A stretch of DNA of 51,315 nt from Deltaproteobacteria bacterium (GTDB taxonomy: Bacteria > Desulfobacterota > Binatia > Bin18). The DNA lies in NCBI GenBank assembly GCA_009692435.1, contig SHZE01000007.1:1-51315 (forward strand), written 5' to 3'. The notes beneath the pieces are model-generated. The model worked only from the letters and a program-made list of their open reading frames with translations, did not search any database and had not been told where the DNA came from. Numbering within the stretch: position 1 is the first letter of the stretch; each line of letters begins with the position of its first letter. Position numbers and translations under genes: made by a program. Positions 26,619 through 35,652 of the stretch are shown in pieces.

Positions 26619-28907
26619 CTATTTCCTCTTGACCTGCTCTTGTAACGAAAGGAGTCGCACAACCGGCTCCGGTAAACGCGAGGCGCGCTCGCCGAGCCAG
26701 ATGCCGAAATTCGCCGCCACATGCCAACTCACCGCTGACAGCATCCAGCGACCAAGCACGCGCGCTTTACTCTGGTTCGTCCGCCGTCGCCAGAAGATGA
26801 GATCGCGTTTGGCGACGGTGAGTGCTTCGGGGATGCAATCTTGCAATCTCAGGGGCGAGAAGTGGGCGAACAATTGCCGCATCGCCACCGCATGTTCGAA
26901 ATGGCGGCAAAAGTTCACCCACGGTCCGTAGCTGTGTGAGTGCACAACCAGTGAGTCCGCCGCGTAGGCGGTTTTATATCCGGCTTGCAACACCAGATCG
27001 GCCCAGGCTTGATCTTCAGCGAACGGCACCTCTGGAAAAGGCAGGTGCTCCCACACCGTGCGGCGGATCACGGAACTGGAGTTCGCGAAGAAACGATACC
27101 GCCACCGGTTCCGTTCGTAATCCTCGGCATTCTCTTCGGCGGAGTGAATACGGGAGTCCACTTGCCCGTGCAATTCCTCCTCGACGATGCGACGCCATTC
27201 CATTGGGTGACAGTGCGCGCGCGGCTGCTGGCGACTGTAGACCCCAACGATGTTCTCATCGGCATACAGGGGCGCCAGCAAGTGCTGTAGCCAGTGGTCG
27301 TTGGCCGGAGTCGCATCTTGGGTAAGAAAGACGAGGACCTCCCCTTGCGCCTGGGCCGCGAGCCGATTGCGGGTTCGACCATGCCCAAACTCCTCTGGTG
27401 GAATCTGGACAATGGTCACCCCATATTTCCGTAAGATGGGTAAGGTCGCATCCTGTGAACCAGAATCAACCGCGATGACTTCACGGAGACGGAAGTCTCC
27501 CTGTTGTTGACGAACCCCGGCCAAGACTTCGGATAAATAACGCTCGCCATTCTTGGTTGGGATTAACACCGATACCGTGAAGGTCTGAGCGGGTCGCCAG
27601 GCAAGCGACACATCCCTGTTCGCCTTCGGCATATCATCAAGACTCCCACCCGCTTCCTCATGCTGTCGCAAGCGCTGTGGCGACGGTGTGGCGCTCACCT
27701 CGGTATACACACTCTCCATCTCCACTGCGTATTCGTCCATGGTTTTATATTGGGTCGCGCTCGAAGACAGGCGCTCATACAGACCAGGTTCGTGCAACAG
27801 CCGCATGAGACATCGCCGTAAGTCGGCGGCATCTTCCGGCGCGAATAGTAAGCCATTGACCTCGTGTTGCACAACCGCCGGTAAGGCTCCACGCCGGGCC
27901 GCCACGACCGGGAGTCCAGCCATCAAGGCTTCCCGCGCGACGAGCGAAAACGTCTCCTCGCAAATCATAGGCATCACTAACACATCATGTGCTGACAGAA
28001 TTTTGCCAAACTGTCCATGTGGATATGCTCCAGGGAAATGCACCGCGAACCCCTGGGCTTGGCGATGGAGCTGGTCCACGTACGGTTGCCAATAGGGCAA
28101 AGTCTCACCATAGAGTGACGCTGTGACCGTATCCGTCGGTATCCCGTTGAGAGCGTCAAGCAGAATATGCGCGCCTTTAGGCGGAAAAAGCAGCCCGCTG
28201 TAGAGGAGACGTAGGGGGTCACGAGGTTGTCGCCGCCGTCGAGGCGGGGCCGCCACTGGTTTGACCCCAAGCGGCACCAGACGGAGCTTGTCTTTGAGCA
28301 CGGGGAAATACTCAGCGATTCTCTCGTGTAAGAATGCCGACGGGGTCAGAATCCACCGCGCGGCGACCATCGCCTGTTCCATCGCGGCAAACCGGTGGCG
28401 CACGTCCTCGGGTAAGGCCATCCCCTGCAAACAGGTATAGCAGCGCGTGCCACCTTCAGGCCCTGGGCACAACCGTCCGTCCGCATCAATTAAGTGAATC
28501 CGGTGACAAGGAAAAAAGAAATCATGCAGACTTAAGACGGTTGGGAAACCAGCGGCGGTCGCGAGCGGTAACAACCGGGTGGAGAAATGGGCAAGGTGTT
28601 GAAAGTGGACCACATCAGGTTGCCGCTGGGTAAGGAACTCACGAAAGAGATCATCGTAGAAAGGATTGTCATACGACAGGCGAAACGTTGTTGTCTGGGT
28701 ATGGTTGTTGACAACTCGTACCACGGCAAGACCGTCGTAGCGCTCGGCCTGGAGGGAAAACTCCGGCGCGGTAGGATCTGCTGTGCGAGTCAAGACGGTG
28801 AGTTGATGCCCTCGCGCCTGCAAGGCGTGCGCAAGATGGTAGGTCACCAATTCAGTCCCAGCCCATGCCTCTGGCGGAAACCCGTGAACGATCTGGAGAA
28901 TACGCAT
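26619..28907 (-). CDS. bifunctional glycosyltransferase, GT4 fused to GT2
   Basis: 762 residues from ATG 28907 (MRILQIVHGFPPEAWAGTELV). GT4 half: LHDFFFPCHRIHLIDADGRLCPG, LLYSGLLFPPKGAHILLDAL, CEETFSLVAREALMAGLPV. It is clearly paralogous to the downstream fusion, including the Cys-rich segment CPGPEGGTRCYTCLQ. GT2 half: VSVLIPTKNGERYLSEVL, AVDSGSQDATLPI, FLTQDATPAND (a DXD-poor site) and FANSSSVIRRTVWE. This half is closer to the 16041-16952 enzyme, so the fusion partner differs from that of its neighbour. The tail has basic amphipathic segments for membrane contact. It begins a minus-strand transcript. A plus-strand glycosyltransferase diverges from it. Confidence 0.9.
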   Translation of the reverse strand: MRILQIVHGFPPEAWAGTELVTYHLAHALQARGHQLTVLTRTADPTAPEFSLQAERYDGLAVVRVVNNHTQTTTFRLSYDNPFYDDLFREFLTQRQPDVVHFQHLAHFSTRLLPLATAAGFPTVLSLHDFFFPCHRIHLIDADGRLCPGPEGGTRCYTCLQGMALPEDVRHRFAAMEQAMVAARWILTPSAFLHERIAEYFPVLKDKLRLVPLGVKPVAAPPRRRRQPRDPLRLLYSGLLFPPKGAHILLDALNGIPTDTVTASLYGETLPYWQPYVDQLHRQAQGFAVHFPGAYPHGQFGKILSAHDVLVMPMICEETFSLVAREALMAGLPVVAARRGALPAVVQHEVNGLLFAPEDAADLRRCLMRLLHEPGLYERLSSSATQYKTMDEYAVEMESVYTEVSATPSPQRLRQHEEAGGSLDDMPKANRDVSLAWRPAQTFTVSVLIPTKNGERYLSEVLAGVRQQQGDFRLREVIAVDSGSQDATLPILRKYGVTIVQIPPEEFGHGRTRNRLAAQAQGEVLVFLTQDATPANDHWLQHLLAPLYADENIVGVYSRQQPRAHCHPMEWRRIVEEELHGQVDSRIHSAEENAEDYERNRWRYRFFANSSSVIRRTVWEHLPFPEVPFAEDQAWADLVLQAGYKTAYAADSLVVHSHSYGPWVNFCRHFEHAVAMRQLFAHFSPLRLQDCIPEALTVAKRDLIFWRRRTNQSKARVLGRWMLSAVSWHVAANFGIWLGERASRLPEPVVRLLSLQEQVKRK

Positions 28908-29031
28908 GTGCCGTGTCAAACGTGATAAGGAGTTCCCGATTCCAAGAATGACCGGGACAGGAATGTCACTCGCGCATCTCGATTATGCCGTGGTGGTGAC
29001 GAGTGAGGCCACATCCGATACGAAAGCTCCT
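28908..29031. promoter_or_regulatory. divergent intergenic region between glycosyltransferase genes
   Basis: 124 bp between two divergently read genes (minus-strand start 28907, plus-strand start 29032). It must hold promoters for one or both directions unless longer transcripts cover it. I find no convincing -35/-10 pair on either strand. The plus-strand frame is open through the whole interval, so an upstream start (for example ATG 28963 after GACAGGA) cannot be excluded. Confidence 0.3.
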
Positions 29032-30162
29032 ATGAAGAAAAAGTGCGCTATCTTGACCTCGTTTGATCCATACTCATTCAAAGGAGGGATCGAAACCTAT
29101 ACCCGGCAACTACTGACAGTCCTACAGGCGAACGATTTTACCGTGGACATTTACCACACCGGGCGACTGCCGCATACCCACAAGATGAAACACGCACCCT
29201 CCCCTTTTCTGCATAGCCCTTTTTTACATAGTCTTTACCAGGTTGGCCAAGGTTTTTATCAAGTCGACCATCTGTACGACATCGTCATTGGGCACGCGTT
29301 TTTCGGCTTCGGGTATACCCCGCCGCGGATTCCCGCCGTGACGATTTTTCACTCCACCCACGCGCAATATGCCGAAGCCAACCGCATGCTGTTCTCGCCC
29401 GCATGGTACTTCGAGGTCAAGTATCTTTTCGGCCTTGGCGCGGAGCGCCTGTCCACAATCGGAAGACAGTGTATAGCGGTGAGCGAAGCGGTCGCTCAGG
29501 AAATCACGACGCATTATGGCGCGGCTCGCGTGCTCACTCTGCCGACGGGTGTGGATCGTACGACTTTCTTTCCACGTTCGAACAAAGGGCAACTCCGGGA
29601 CCAGTTTGGCATTCCTCGCGAGGCGTTTGTGGGGGTCTTCTTGGCCCGTTGGGGAATAGACAAAGCCGTTGACGTGTTGGAGAAAATCATGGCTGGCACC
29701 CCGGACGTTTTTTGGTTGTTGATATTGGGCACTGGTGAACCATGCCCGTACAAGGACGGGCCACGGACGAAAGTTATTGAGAACATCGCGCACGATGAGG
29801 TGGCAAGAGTTCTTTCGTGCGCGGATTTTCTTTTGCATCCGTCGCGGTATGAAGGCTTCGGGTTATCGATCGCCGAAGCCCTCGCCTGTGGGCTGCCGGT
29901 CATCGCGACACCGGTAGGCATCGCACCGACCGCGCTACGGCAGCCTCCATTACGGTCACTCTTGCTTCCGTCGTACAGCGAAGGGGCCGAGCGGGTGATC
30001 GCCGCGGCGGTTGAGGCCATTGGGCGTTTGCAACGGGAGCCCGAACTGCGGCACGCCTGTATGCGGGCAAGCCTCACGGTCGCCGCGCGAACGCTGGATT
30101 TACAGCAATGGGAGCGCGGATTTTTGGCCGCTCTGGCACTGGCGGGCGACGCCCCAGCCTAA
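29032..30162 (+). CDS. GT4 family glycosyltransferase
   Basis: 376 residues from ATG 29032, chosen because the GT4 first strand KKKCAILTSFDPYSFKGGIETYTRQLL starts there. GT-B fold: ISVSEAVAQEI-type linker (CIAVSEAVAQEITTHYG), VFLARWGIDKAVDVLEKI, and EX7E in YEGFGLSIAEALACGLPVIATPVG. Cytoplasmic or membrane-peripheral, retaining mechanism expected. It is one of only two glycan genes on the plus strand here and is followed 34 bases later by a PIG-L deacetylase. In known pathways a GT4 enzyme that adds an N-acetylhexosamine is often followed by such a deacetylase, so a GlcNAc-type product is a reasonable guess. Confidence 0.88.
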   Translation: MKKKCAILTSFDPYSFKGGIETYTRQLLTVLQANDFTVDIYHTGRLPHTHKMKHAPSPFLHSPFLHSLYQVGQGFYQVDHLYDIVIGHAFFGFGYTPPRIPAVTIFHSTHAQYAEANRMLFSPAWYFEVKYLFGLGAERLSTIGRQCIAVSEAVAQEITTHYGAARVLTLPTGVDRTTFFPRSNKGQLRDQFGIPREAFVGVFLARWGIDKAVDVLEKIMAGTPDVFWLLILGTGEPCPYKDGPRTKVIENIAHDEVARVLSCADFLLHPSRYEGFGLSIAEALACGLPVIATPVGIAPTALRQPPLRSLLLPSYSEGAERVIAAAVEAIGRLQREPELRHACMRASLTVAARTLDLQQWERGFLAALALAGDAPA

Positions 30163-30196
30163 TTTCATGGAGCGTAATCACGCAAAGGAAGAGAGC

Positions 30197-31252
30197 ATGC
30201 GCACCGGACTCCCACCAGCACGGCGAATTTTGGTTGTCGCCCCGCACCCCGATGACGAAAGCCTCGGCTGTGGAGGGACAATAGCGCTCTATGTCCAGAG
30301 TGGCGCAACGGTCGAGGTTCTGGTGGTGTCCGATGGCGCGGCTCTGGAGGAACCAGAGGGCTCCCACAACGACCTCGCCGCGGCCCGCGTACAAGAGATG
30401 ACCTCTGCCGCCGCGGTCCTGGGCATTCACCAGGTGCATGAGCTCGCCTTGCCCGATGGCCACCTTGCTCAACATCAGACAACGATCACGCATGCGCTAC
30501 GGGACCGAATCGCCACGTTCCAACCTGATCTCGTTCTCGCTCCCTCTCCCATTGACGGGCACGCGGATCATGCCACGGTTGGGCATGTCATCCTGGAATT
30601 ATTCCGCGAGCTACCGGGGTGGCGGCTCGCGTGCTACGAAGTGTTCACCCCGCTCCGCTTCAACTGCCTTGTCGATATCACGGCGGTGTTGGAGCAAAAG
30701 GAACGAGCCATCCGCTGCTATCAGCGCAGCCTCTTTGGTCAGCCCGACTTGTTCTGGGAGGCATTTCGCGCGCTCAACCTGATGAAGTCTGCCGTGGTCC
30801 ACCATCATGGGTTTTTCGAAGCGTTGTGGCTCCTCCAGGCTCCGCCGTCGGATCAGGAGGTCCTCGCGTGGGCGACCTATAACTTTCAGCCGCGAGACAG
30901 CGGGCATCCGACTCTCTGGACGGTCAAGGAAATCGATGAAGTGCTCTTTGCGTTGCAAGAAAAAACCGCGGCCCTCACTGCGGCCCAGCAACGCGGCACC
31001 CTTGAACACGCGAACGCCCTACTTCAAGAACAATTGCACGAGCAAGTCGAGGTCAACGCGAGATTACAACAAACGACGGAACAGTGGGAACAAGAGCGTC
31101 CGCGCGAGGGGGACCCGGGCTCCGCGTGGGACCAAGGCTTCTGGCGTCGTCAGTTTGAACGAGTGTTCCCCGTCGGCTCGCTGGGGCGCGCCAGACTGCG
31201 TCGGCTCAAGCGGTTGCTCGCTCAATACACATCAAAATCGCCAAGCGAGTAG
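30197..31252 (+). CDS. PIG-L/LmbE family N-deacetylase with C-terminal coiled coil
   Basis: 351 residues from ATG 30197, which follows GGAAGAG at good spacing. An alternative ATG at 30167 is in frame without a better site. The zinc motif APHPDDESLGCGGT and the downstream SPIDGHADHATVGH (His ligand region) define the PIG-L fold. These enzymes remove acetyl groups from GlcNAc-containing lipids or conjugates. The last 110 residues are unusual: a Gln/Glu-rich coiled coil (about 255-305) and a basic tail RARLRRLKRLL, resembling the tails of the GT4-GT2 proteins. It overlaps the convergent GNAT gene by 31 bases. It probably acts on the sugar added by the upstream GT4. Confidence 0.88.
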   Translation: MRTGLPPARRILVVAPHPDDESLGCGGTIALYVQSGATVEVLVVSDGAALEEPEGSHNDLAAARVQEMTSAAAVLGIHQVHELALPDGHLAQHQTTITHALRDRIATFQPDLVLAPSPIDGHADHATVGHVILELFRELPGWRLACYEVFTPLRFNCLVDITAVLEQKERAIRCYQRSLFGQPDLFWEAFRALNLMKSAVVHHHGFFEALWLLQAPPSDQEVLAWATYNFQPRDSGHPTLWTVKEIDEVLFALQEKTAALTAAQQRGTLEHANALLQEQLHEQVEVNARLQQTTEQWEQERPREGDPGSAWDQGFWRRQFERVFPVGSLGRARLRRLKRLLAQYTSKSPSE

Positions 31253-32145
31253 AAAAAGTGCTCGGCTAACCACGACGCGCTCAGTCGCTGGTCGAAGAGA
31301 CGACATTCGAGCCAATGTTCGGACTCTCCGCCGCTATACCCACTCGCCGCACAAAGAAATTCCTGTTCCCAAGAAAATCGCGGGAACCACGCTTCGATCA
31401 GTGGGACCCCGGCTTCCCTCGCCACGCCTTCGACTCCGGCCAAGAGGAGATGCGACAGTGTGGGATCTTCGTGATCGACGAGAAATTCCATCAACGCGGC
31501 TTTTCCCGGTTGGAGCGCGACCACGGCCAAGGCCGGAGCCATGGGAATCGTCACGAACCGGTAGTGTCGGTCTGGTCGCGCCAGATACCGCCAGCGTAGA
31601 TGAGCATGATCGCGCTGGGGGATCATGGCGAAACGTCGCGCGAGTTTTCGCCAATGCTCATCCCAGTGTGGTGGCAACACGTCGGTCACGATCGCCGCTG
31701 GGATCGTCGCCGCTGGCGCCACTTCATGGTGCAACCGATACACGCGCGCGACGGGCTCATAGCCCACCAACAACTCACCCAGTCGCTTATGTCGTTCCGT
31801 GGGAAATCCATACAGAAACGCGCTCCGCCCGGTGCCCCATTCACGCATGAACGCCTGGATCGTCCGTTTGAAGAGCCCTCGCCCTTGAAAACGAGGATGA
31901 CACATTGTATCCACGCTGTCCCAGGCAATCACCTCTTGCCCTTGCCAGAGAACCCGTTGCCGGAGAGCCGCCATGTGGCAGACAATCTCACTGTTTTCCT
32001 CGGCGACAACCACTGGGGGCGGATTCCCTTCGCGCAGATATTTCCACCGCCAGGCCTCCAGGGACACCTCGCTCTGAAACACCGTCGCAAAGAGTCGAAG
32101 AATCCCTCCCTCATCGCCAGGTTGATAAGTACGAATCACCGCCAT
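31222..32145 (-). CDS. GNAT family N-acyltransferase
   Basis: 307 residues. The N-terminal GNAT fold has VIRTYQPGDEGGILRLFATVF, the acyl-CoA pyrophosphate loop CHPRFQGRGLFKRTI and SAFLYGFPTERH, fitting the Acetyltransf_9-like group often found in polysaccharide loci. A C-terminal half of about 150 residues of mixed strands carries no motif I can name. The ATG overlaps the end of the methyltransferase gene by ten bases, so they are co-translated. The 3' end overlaps the plus-strand deacetylase. It probably acylates an amino sugar. A deacetylase plus an acyltransferase would allow one N-acyl group to be swapped for another, but this is inference. Confidence 0.82.
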   Translation of the reverse strand: MAVIRTYQPGDEGGILRLFATVFQSEVSLEAWRWKYLREGNPPPVVVAEENSEIVCHMAALRQRVLWQGQEVIAWDSVDTMCHPRFQGRGLFKRTIQAFMREWGTGRSAFLYGFPTERHKRLGELLVGYEPVARVYRLHHEVAPAATIPAAIVTDVLPPHWDEHWRKLARRFAMIPQRDHAHLRWRYLARPDRHYRFVTIPMAPALAVVALQPGKAALMEFLVDHEDPTLSHLLLAGVEGVAREAGVPLIEAWFPRFSWEQEFLCAASGYSGGESEHWLECRLFDQRLSASWLAEHFFYSLGDFDVY

Positions 32146-33296
32146 GCGACGTCCACCCTTTCCCGTGTCGGTTTTTGCAACAAAAACACATCCTGATTCG
32201 CATCCTTCGCCCCCCCTGGTACGAAGTCGATCACATGGAGGTCTTTCGCGAGGACCGTTCTCACATATTGTTCGGGATGATAGGTGGCGCAGTGATTACT
32301 GCCCGAGAGTTCCGGCTGGGACACCACCAGTTTTCCAACGGTGAAATGCGCCCGCTGCTCGGCGGTCAACCGCTGGAGATGCGTGGTGCCATGCACCGTC
32401 AAAAAGAGGAGACCACCGGGCCGCAAGAGCCGGGTCAACTCCGCTATCCACGCGCGTTGGAGTTCCTCCTCCAGGTGCGTGAAAATCGAAATCGTATAAA
32501 TGAGGTCAAAGTGTTCCGCTGGATAGGCCAGTGGTGGCCGCAAGCTATTGGTGGCGAAGGAGGCGAACGGCAAGGCGGTCTGGCACCACCGCACCAGGTA
32601 CGGATTATAATCGACCCCAAATAGTTGAGGGCCGGTAAGCGTTCGCCAGTGCCGCATAACGCGGCCACACCCACAGCCAAAATCAAGAATGGCGCGCGCC
32701 TGGTCAAGCGCGAACCCATTCTTCTTGAGCAAGCCGCGGATACCTCGCGCACCCAGGAGTCCACTCCAATAAAAGGGCTGGACCTGTGGCACCCCGGTCA
32801 CGAGCGCGATCAATTCTGGGGGAGGGAGAGGAAGACCGTCAGGTGCCCCCTGGGCTCGCCACGTTTGGTCGGGCGCCTCTTGCAACGCGAAAATGTGACA
32901 GACGGCATCATCCTCAAGCGTAAGACGATAGTGTTGCCGCAAATACCGGGACAATCGCGGCTGCTGTCGTATCCAGGACAACGCCGCGCGCGGCAGCACC
33001 AAGAAAGCTCCGCCCCACGCAATCAAGAGCGTAAGAGTCGCCCGCAACTGCTCGTCGGCCTCCAGATCGGACGCCGGAAGCTCCTGACTTCGCGCAAAAA
33101 GCAACGGCCATACGGTATAGCCGGGAAGTTGAGGAGGAGGCTCCTCGTGTGGACATAGGAAAATCAGCGTGGCGTTGTGCGGAGCAGCGAACCGTATCAC
33201 GTGCTGGAGTCGAGCATCGTCCTCGCCTGTCTGGAGTCGCGCGGACGGTTCCTGGGTGCTCGCTCCCTTCACCATTGGGTCATTCTCGTGAGGCAT
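32136..33296 (-). CDS. class I SAM-dependent methyltransferase with N-terminal extension
   Basis: 386 residues from ATG 33296 (AGGA five bases upstream), overlapping the upstream glycosyltransferase by 17 bases. ATG 33275 is a possible alternative. The first 185 residues are of unknown function and include a helix-rich segment. The methyltransferase domain follows: motif I ILDFGCGCGRVMRHW, FGVDYNPYLV, FDLIYTISIFTHLEEE and LLRPGGLLFLTVHG. It resembles the methyltransferase at 20575-21627 in the THLEEE/THIDD post-motif and in C-terminal DVFLLQK versus DGVLLLK. The cysteine pair in GCGCGR is uncommon. The target is probably a glycan or its precursor. Confidence 0.85.
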   Translation of the reverse strand: MPHENDPMVKGASTQEPSARLQTGEDDARLQHVIRFAAPHNATLIFLCPHEEPPPQLPGYTVWPLLFARSQELPASDLEADEQLRATLTLLIAWGGAFLVLPRAALSWIRQQPRLSRYLRQHYRLTLEDDAVCHIFALQEAPDQTWRAQGAPDGLPLPPPELIALVTGVPQVQPFYWSGLLGARGIRGLLKKNGFALDQARAILDFGCGCGRVMRHWRTLTGPQLFGVDYNPYLVRWCQTALPFASFATNSLRPPLAYPAEHFDLIYTISIFTHLEEELQRAWIAELTRLLRPGGLLFLTVHGTTHLQRLTAEQRAHFTVGKLVVSQPELSGSNHCATYHPEQYVRTVLAKDLHVIDFVPGGAKDANQDVFLLQKPTRERVDVAWR

Positions 33297-34455
33297 GAAT
33301 ATCCTGCTCGTTTTGAGACTCAGCAGCGACCTTGCGCCACCGCCACTGTTGCACCACCCGCAAATCCGGCAAGGCAAAAAGCCGCGCGAAAAAATCCCCA
33401 GGTCCCAGATGCGCCCAGACCTGGGATGGAAGGACAAGGTCTTCGGGCGCACGGACGAAACGCGCGATCGCGGGAAGGCAAGACGGCAAGGGTGAAATTT
33501 GCCACAGCGCGTTCGAGACTTCCCTGGTCGAGCACGGAAAGTGAGGCGGATCACTCCTCGCTCCAAGGTCCACATAGTCGCGAGAGGCCGCGGCGTGAAC
33601 ATCAGGTCCGCACCAGCGCGCCACCATGCGAGATAACGCGCTCCACACCCAGGAACCGTAATGCTTCTGAAAATAGCGCGCTTCCGACTCCCGACCGAGG
33701 TGTTGTGCCTCCATGACGTTTTGCCTTCCGCTCTGATTGTAAAAATGGGCCACCTCGGCCCCGGGGACATGATACAAGTGGTACCCTTTCCGACGGACTC
33801 GCCGGCACCAATCGGTATCTTCGTAATAGAGGCGGAACTGCTCGTCAAACCCACCACAGTCCACCAGCACGCGCTTTGTGGTGAACAGACTCGCGCCCGA
33901 GAGCATGGGCTGCGCGACAGAGTCCTGCCTCGTCCAGTGGCGCAGTGCTCGTCGTCGCCACCACCGCGCCATCGGGTGGTGAAACCAGGAACCAGCGCGC
34001 GCGGCGGTATCGAGGAGATAGCGCACAGGCGTCACTGGATCACTCGGCGGCAACAAAAACGCGCGATCGTCATCCCACCACAGCCGTGGGCCCACCGCGC
34101 CACACCGGGGCAAGACGCGCATCGCGTCGCTCAGCGCTTGGAGCGCATTGGGAAAATACCAGGTATCGGAATTGGAAAAGAGGAGAGACTCCCCACGAGC
34201 GATGCGCGCGGCCTGATTGAGCGCCGCGCCATAGCCACGATTGCTGTCGTTGTACACAACCGTGGCGTCGAGTCCGCTCAGCGCGTTTCGCTCCTCCGCT
34301 CGAGAGGCGTTATCAACAACGATAATTTCCAGAGGCGACATCGAGTCCTCCGCGCTCCGCATCCGTTGCGCGCGTAACGACACCACGCACCGTCGCGTCA
34401 GCGCGGCGGTATTGTAGTTCACAATCAGAACTGACAGCGGGAGATCAGCGGCCAT
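33280..34455 (-). CDS. GT2 family glycosyltransferase (rhamnosyltransferase-like)
   Basis: 391 residues. SVLIVNYNTAALTRRCVVSL, VVDNASRAEER, NRGYGAALNQAARIARGE, FSNSDTWYFPNAL and the acceptor-side GGFDEQFRLYYEDTDWCRRVRRKGY make a complete GT2 motif set. An Arg/Trp-rich segment (ARWWRRRALRHWTRQ) and the last 90 residues are extra and may bind the membrane or a partner. It lies 20 bases after the GT4 gene on the same strand and overlaps the next gene by 17 bases. Donor not predictable. Confidence 0.9.
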   Translation of the reverse strand: MAADLPLSVLIVNYNTAALTRRCVVSLRAQRMRSAEDSMSPLEIIVVDNASRAEERNALSGLDATVVYNDSNRGYGAALNQAARIARGESLLFSNSDTWYFPNALQALSDAMRVLPRCGAVGPRLWWDDDRAFLLPPSDPVTPVRYLLDTAARAGSWFHHPMARWWRRRALRHWTRQDSVAQPMLSGASLFTTKRVLVDCGGFDEQFRLYYEDTDWCRRVRRKGYHLYHVPGAEVAHFYNQSGRQNVMEAQHLGRESEARYFQKHYGSWVWSALSRMVARWCGPDVHAAASRDYVDLGARSDPPHFPCSTREVSNALWQISPLPSCLPAIARFVRAPEDLVLPSQVWAHLGPGDFFARLFALPDLRVVQQWRWRKVAAESQNEQDIHASRE

Positions 34456-34475
34456 GCTCTTCCCTCACCGGCGAC

Positions 34476-35651
34476 TCACGCCACCGCTGTGAGCGACTTC
34501 ACGACAATCGGTGCGCCTTCGGCGCGAAAGGCGGCTTCTAAGCGATCAAGCACGGCATCAATCGTATGTATCCGCGCGCAGGCAAGACCAGCTTCGCGCA
34601 AGGACTGTCGTCGTGTAGGGTCCATCAATGCCGCGATCACGGGCACGACCGCCTCTGGCTCTCCCGGAGGAAAGCGCACCACCGCGGCATCGGGAAACAC
34701 GACGAACGGGCGAATCTGGGTCAGCGCGACCGGCACCCCACACGCCATGGCTTCAAGCGTCGGCAGCCCAAAACCTTCTTCATCGTAAGAGGAGAAGCAG
34801 AGCGCATCCAGATGCCGATAGAAGGCCACCATGCCCGCGGTATCAAGATTATGAAAGAACCGATCGGTCATACCGAGCTGCTCCTCGCGCCCATCCAACG
34901 GATCAATGGAGGCGCGGTGCACTTCCAAGGCATGGCCCGCCCGCCGCGCAAGCGCGAAGCCGTGCAAGAGTTCGGGAATCCCCTTGGAACGCACCGCGAA
35001 GGGCCCCACCACCCCAACACGGAGCGGAGTAGCGACACGACGAAATTCACCCGGAGTGAATACCGTGCTGTCCACCGCTTGCCCTATGAGGTAGCACCGA
35101 CAGCCGTACCGTTGGGTAAGGATCGGTTCGAGATGGGCGGAAATCACGAGCTTGGGAATGGGCAATTGATAGGCAGCATCAATTCGAGGAAGAATTGGCG
35201 CGTATTCCCGATGCACCCCTTCGAAACCTTGGCACAAATGGAACACATGCCGCGCGCCAGATTGATACGCCGGGGCGATGGTGCTCCAGAATGTCCCGAT
35301 GCAAATGTCAGCTGCGGGAATCACACCGGGTTGATCAAGAGGAGCTTGAATGTAAGGAAGCTGACAGGGGTACCAATCGGGAGCGGGATCAGGACCAACC
35401 ATCGTGACTCGGTATCCTCGGTTCCGCAGTCCTTCGGCGTGTTGAAAAGTGATACGGACTCCCCCATACGGGCGACAGGTCGGCGTGAGATACACGACAT
35501 GTGGCGGTGGAGGAGCGGAAGAACTGGGATCGCTCGCCGTCAAAGAACCGCTCTCGATTTTTTCGCCATTGTCCTTTCTCTCCGGCCTCCACCAGTTCTT
35601 CATCCACCGCCCACCTGGGAGAGCGTCAATGAATCGTCGCCGCGCGGCCAT
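34476..35651 (-). CDS. GT4 family glycosyltransferase
   Basis: 391 residues from ATG 35651, which lies one base after the Wzt stop codon. A longer in-frame opening to 35807 would overlap Wzt by 155 bases and is rejected. GT-B fold: VVYLTPTCRPYGGVRITFQHAEGL, VGVVGPFAVRSKGIPELL and EX7E in YDEEGFGLPTLEAMACGVPVAL. The first 50 residues are basic and then disordered (SSSAPPPP). Immediate coupling to Wzt suggests that this enzyme acts on the same polymer that Wzt exports, for example in a terminal or adaptor step. Confidence 0.87.
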   Translation of the reverse strand: MAARRRFIDALPGGRWMKNWWRPERKDNGEKIESGSLTASDPSSSAPPPPHVVYLTPTCRPYGGVRITFQHAEGLRNRGYRVTMVGPDPAPDWYPCQLPYIQAPLDQPGVIPAADICIGTFWSTIAPAYQSGARHVFHLCQGFEGVHREYAPILPRIDAAYQLPIPKLVISAHLEPILTQRYGCRCYLIGQAVDSTVFTPGEFRRVATPLRVGVVGPFAVRSKGIPELLHGFALARRAGHALEVHRASIDPLDGREEQLGMTDRFFHNLDTAGMVAFYRHLDALCFSSYDEEGFGLPTLEAMACGVPVALTQIRPFVVFPDAAVVRFPPGEPEAVVPVIAALMDPTRRQSLREAGLACARIHTIDAVLDRLEAAFRAEGAPIVVKSLTAVA

Positions 35652-35652
35652 A

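Noticed and set aside
33297..33857. Upstream extension of the methyltransferase that ends at 32136
   Set aside because: The additional 187 codons are the shadow of the GT2 gene in a different frame. ATG 33296 has a good ribosome binding site and family-like length.
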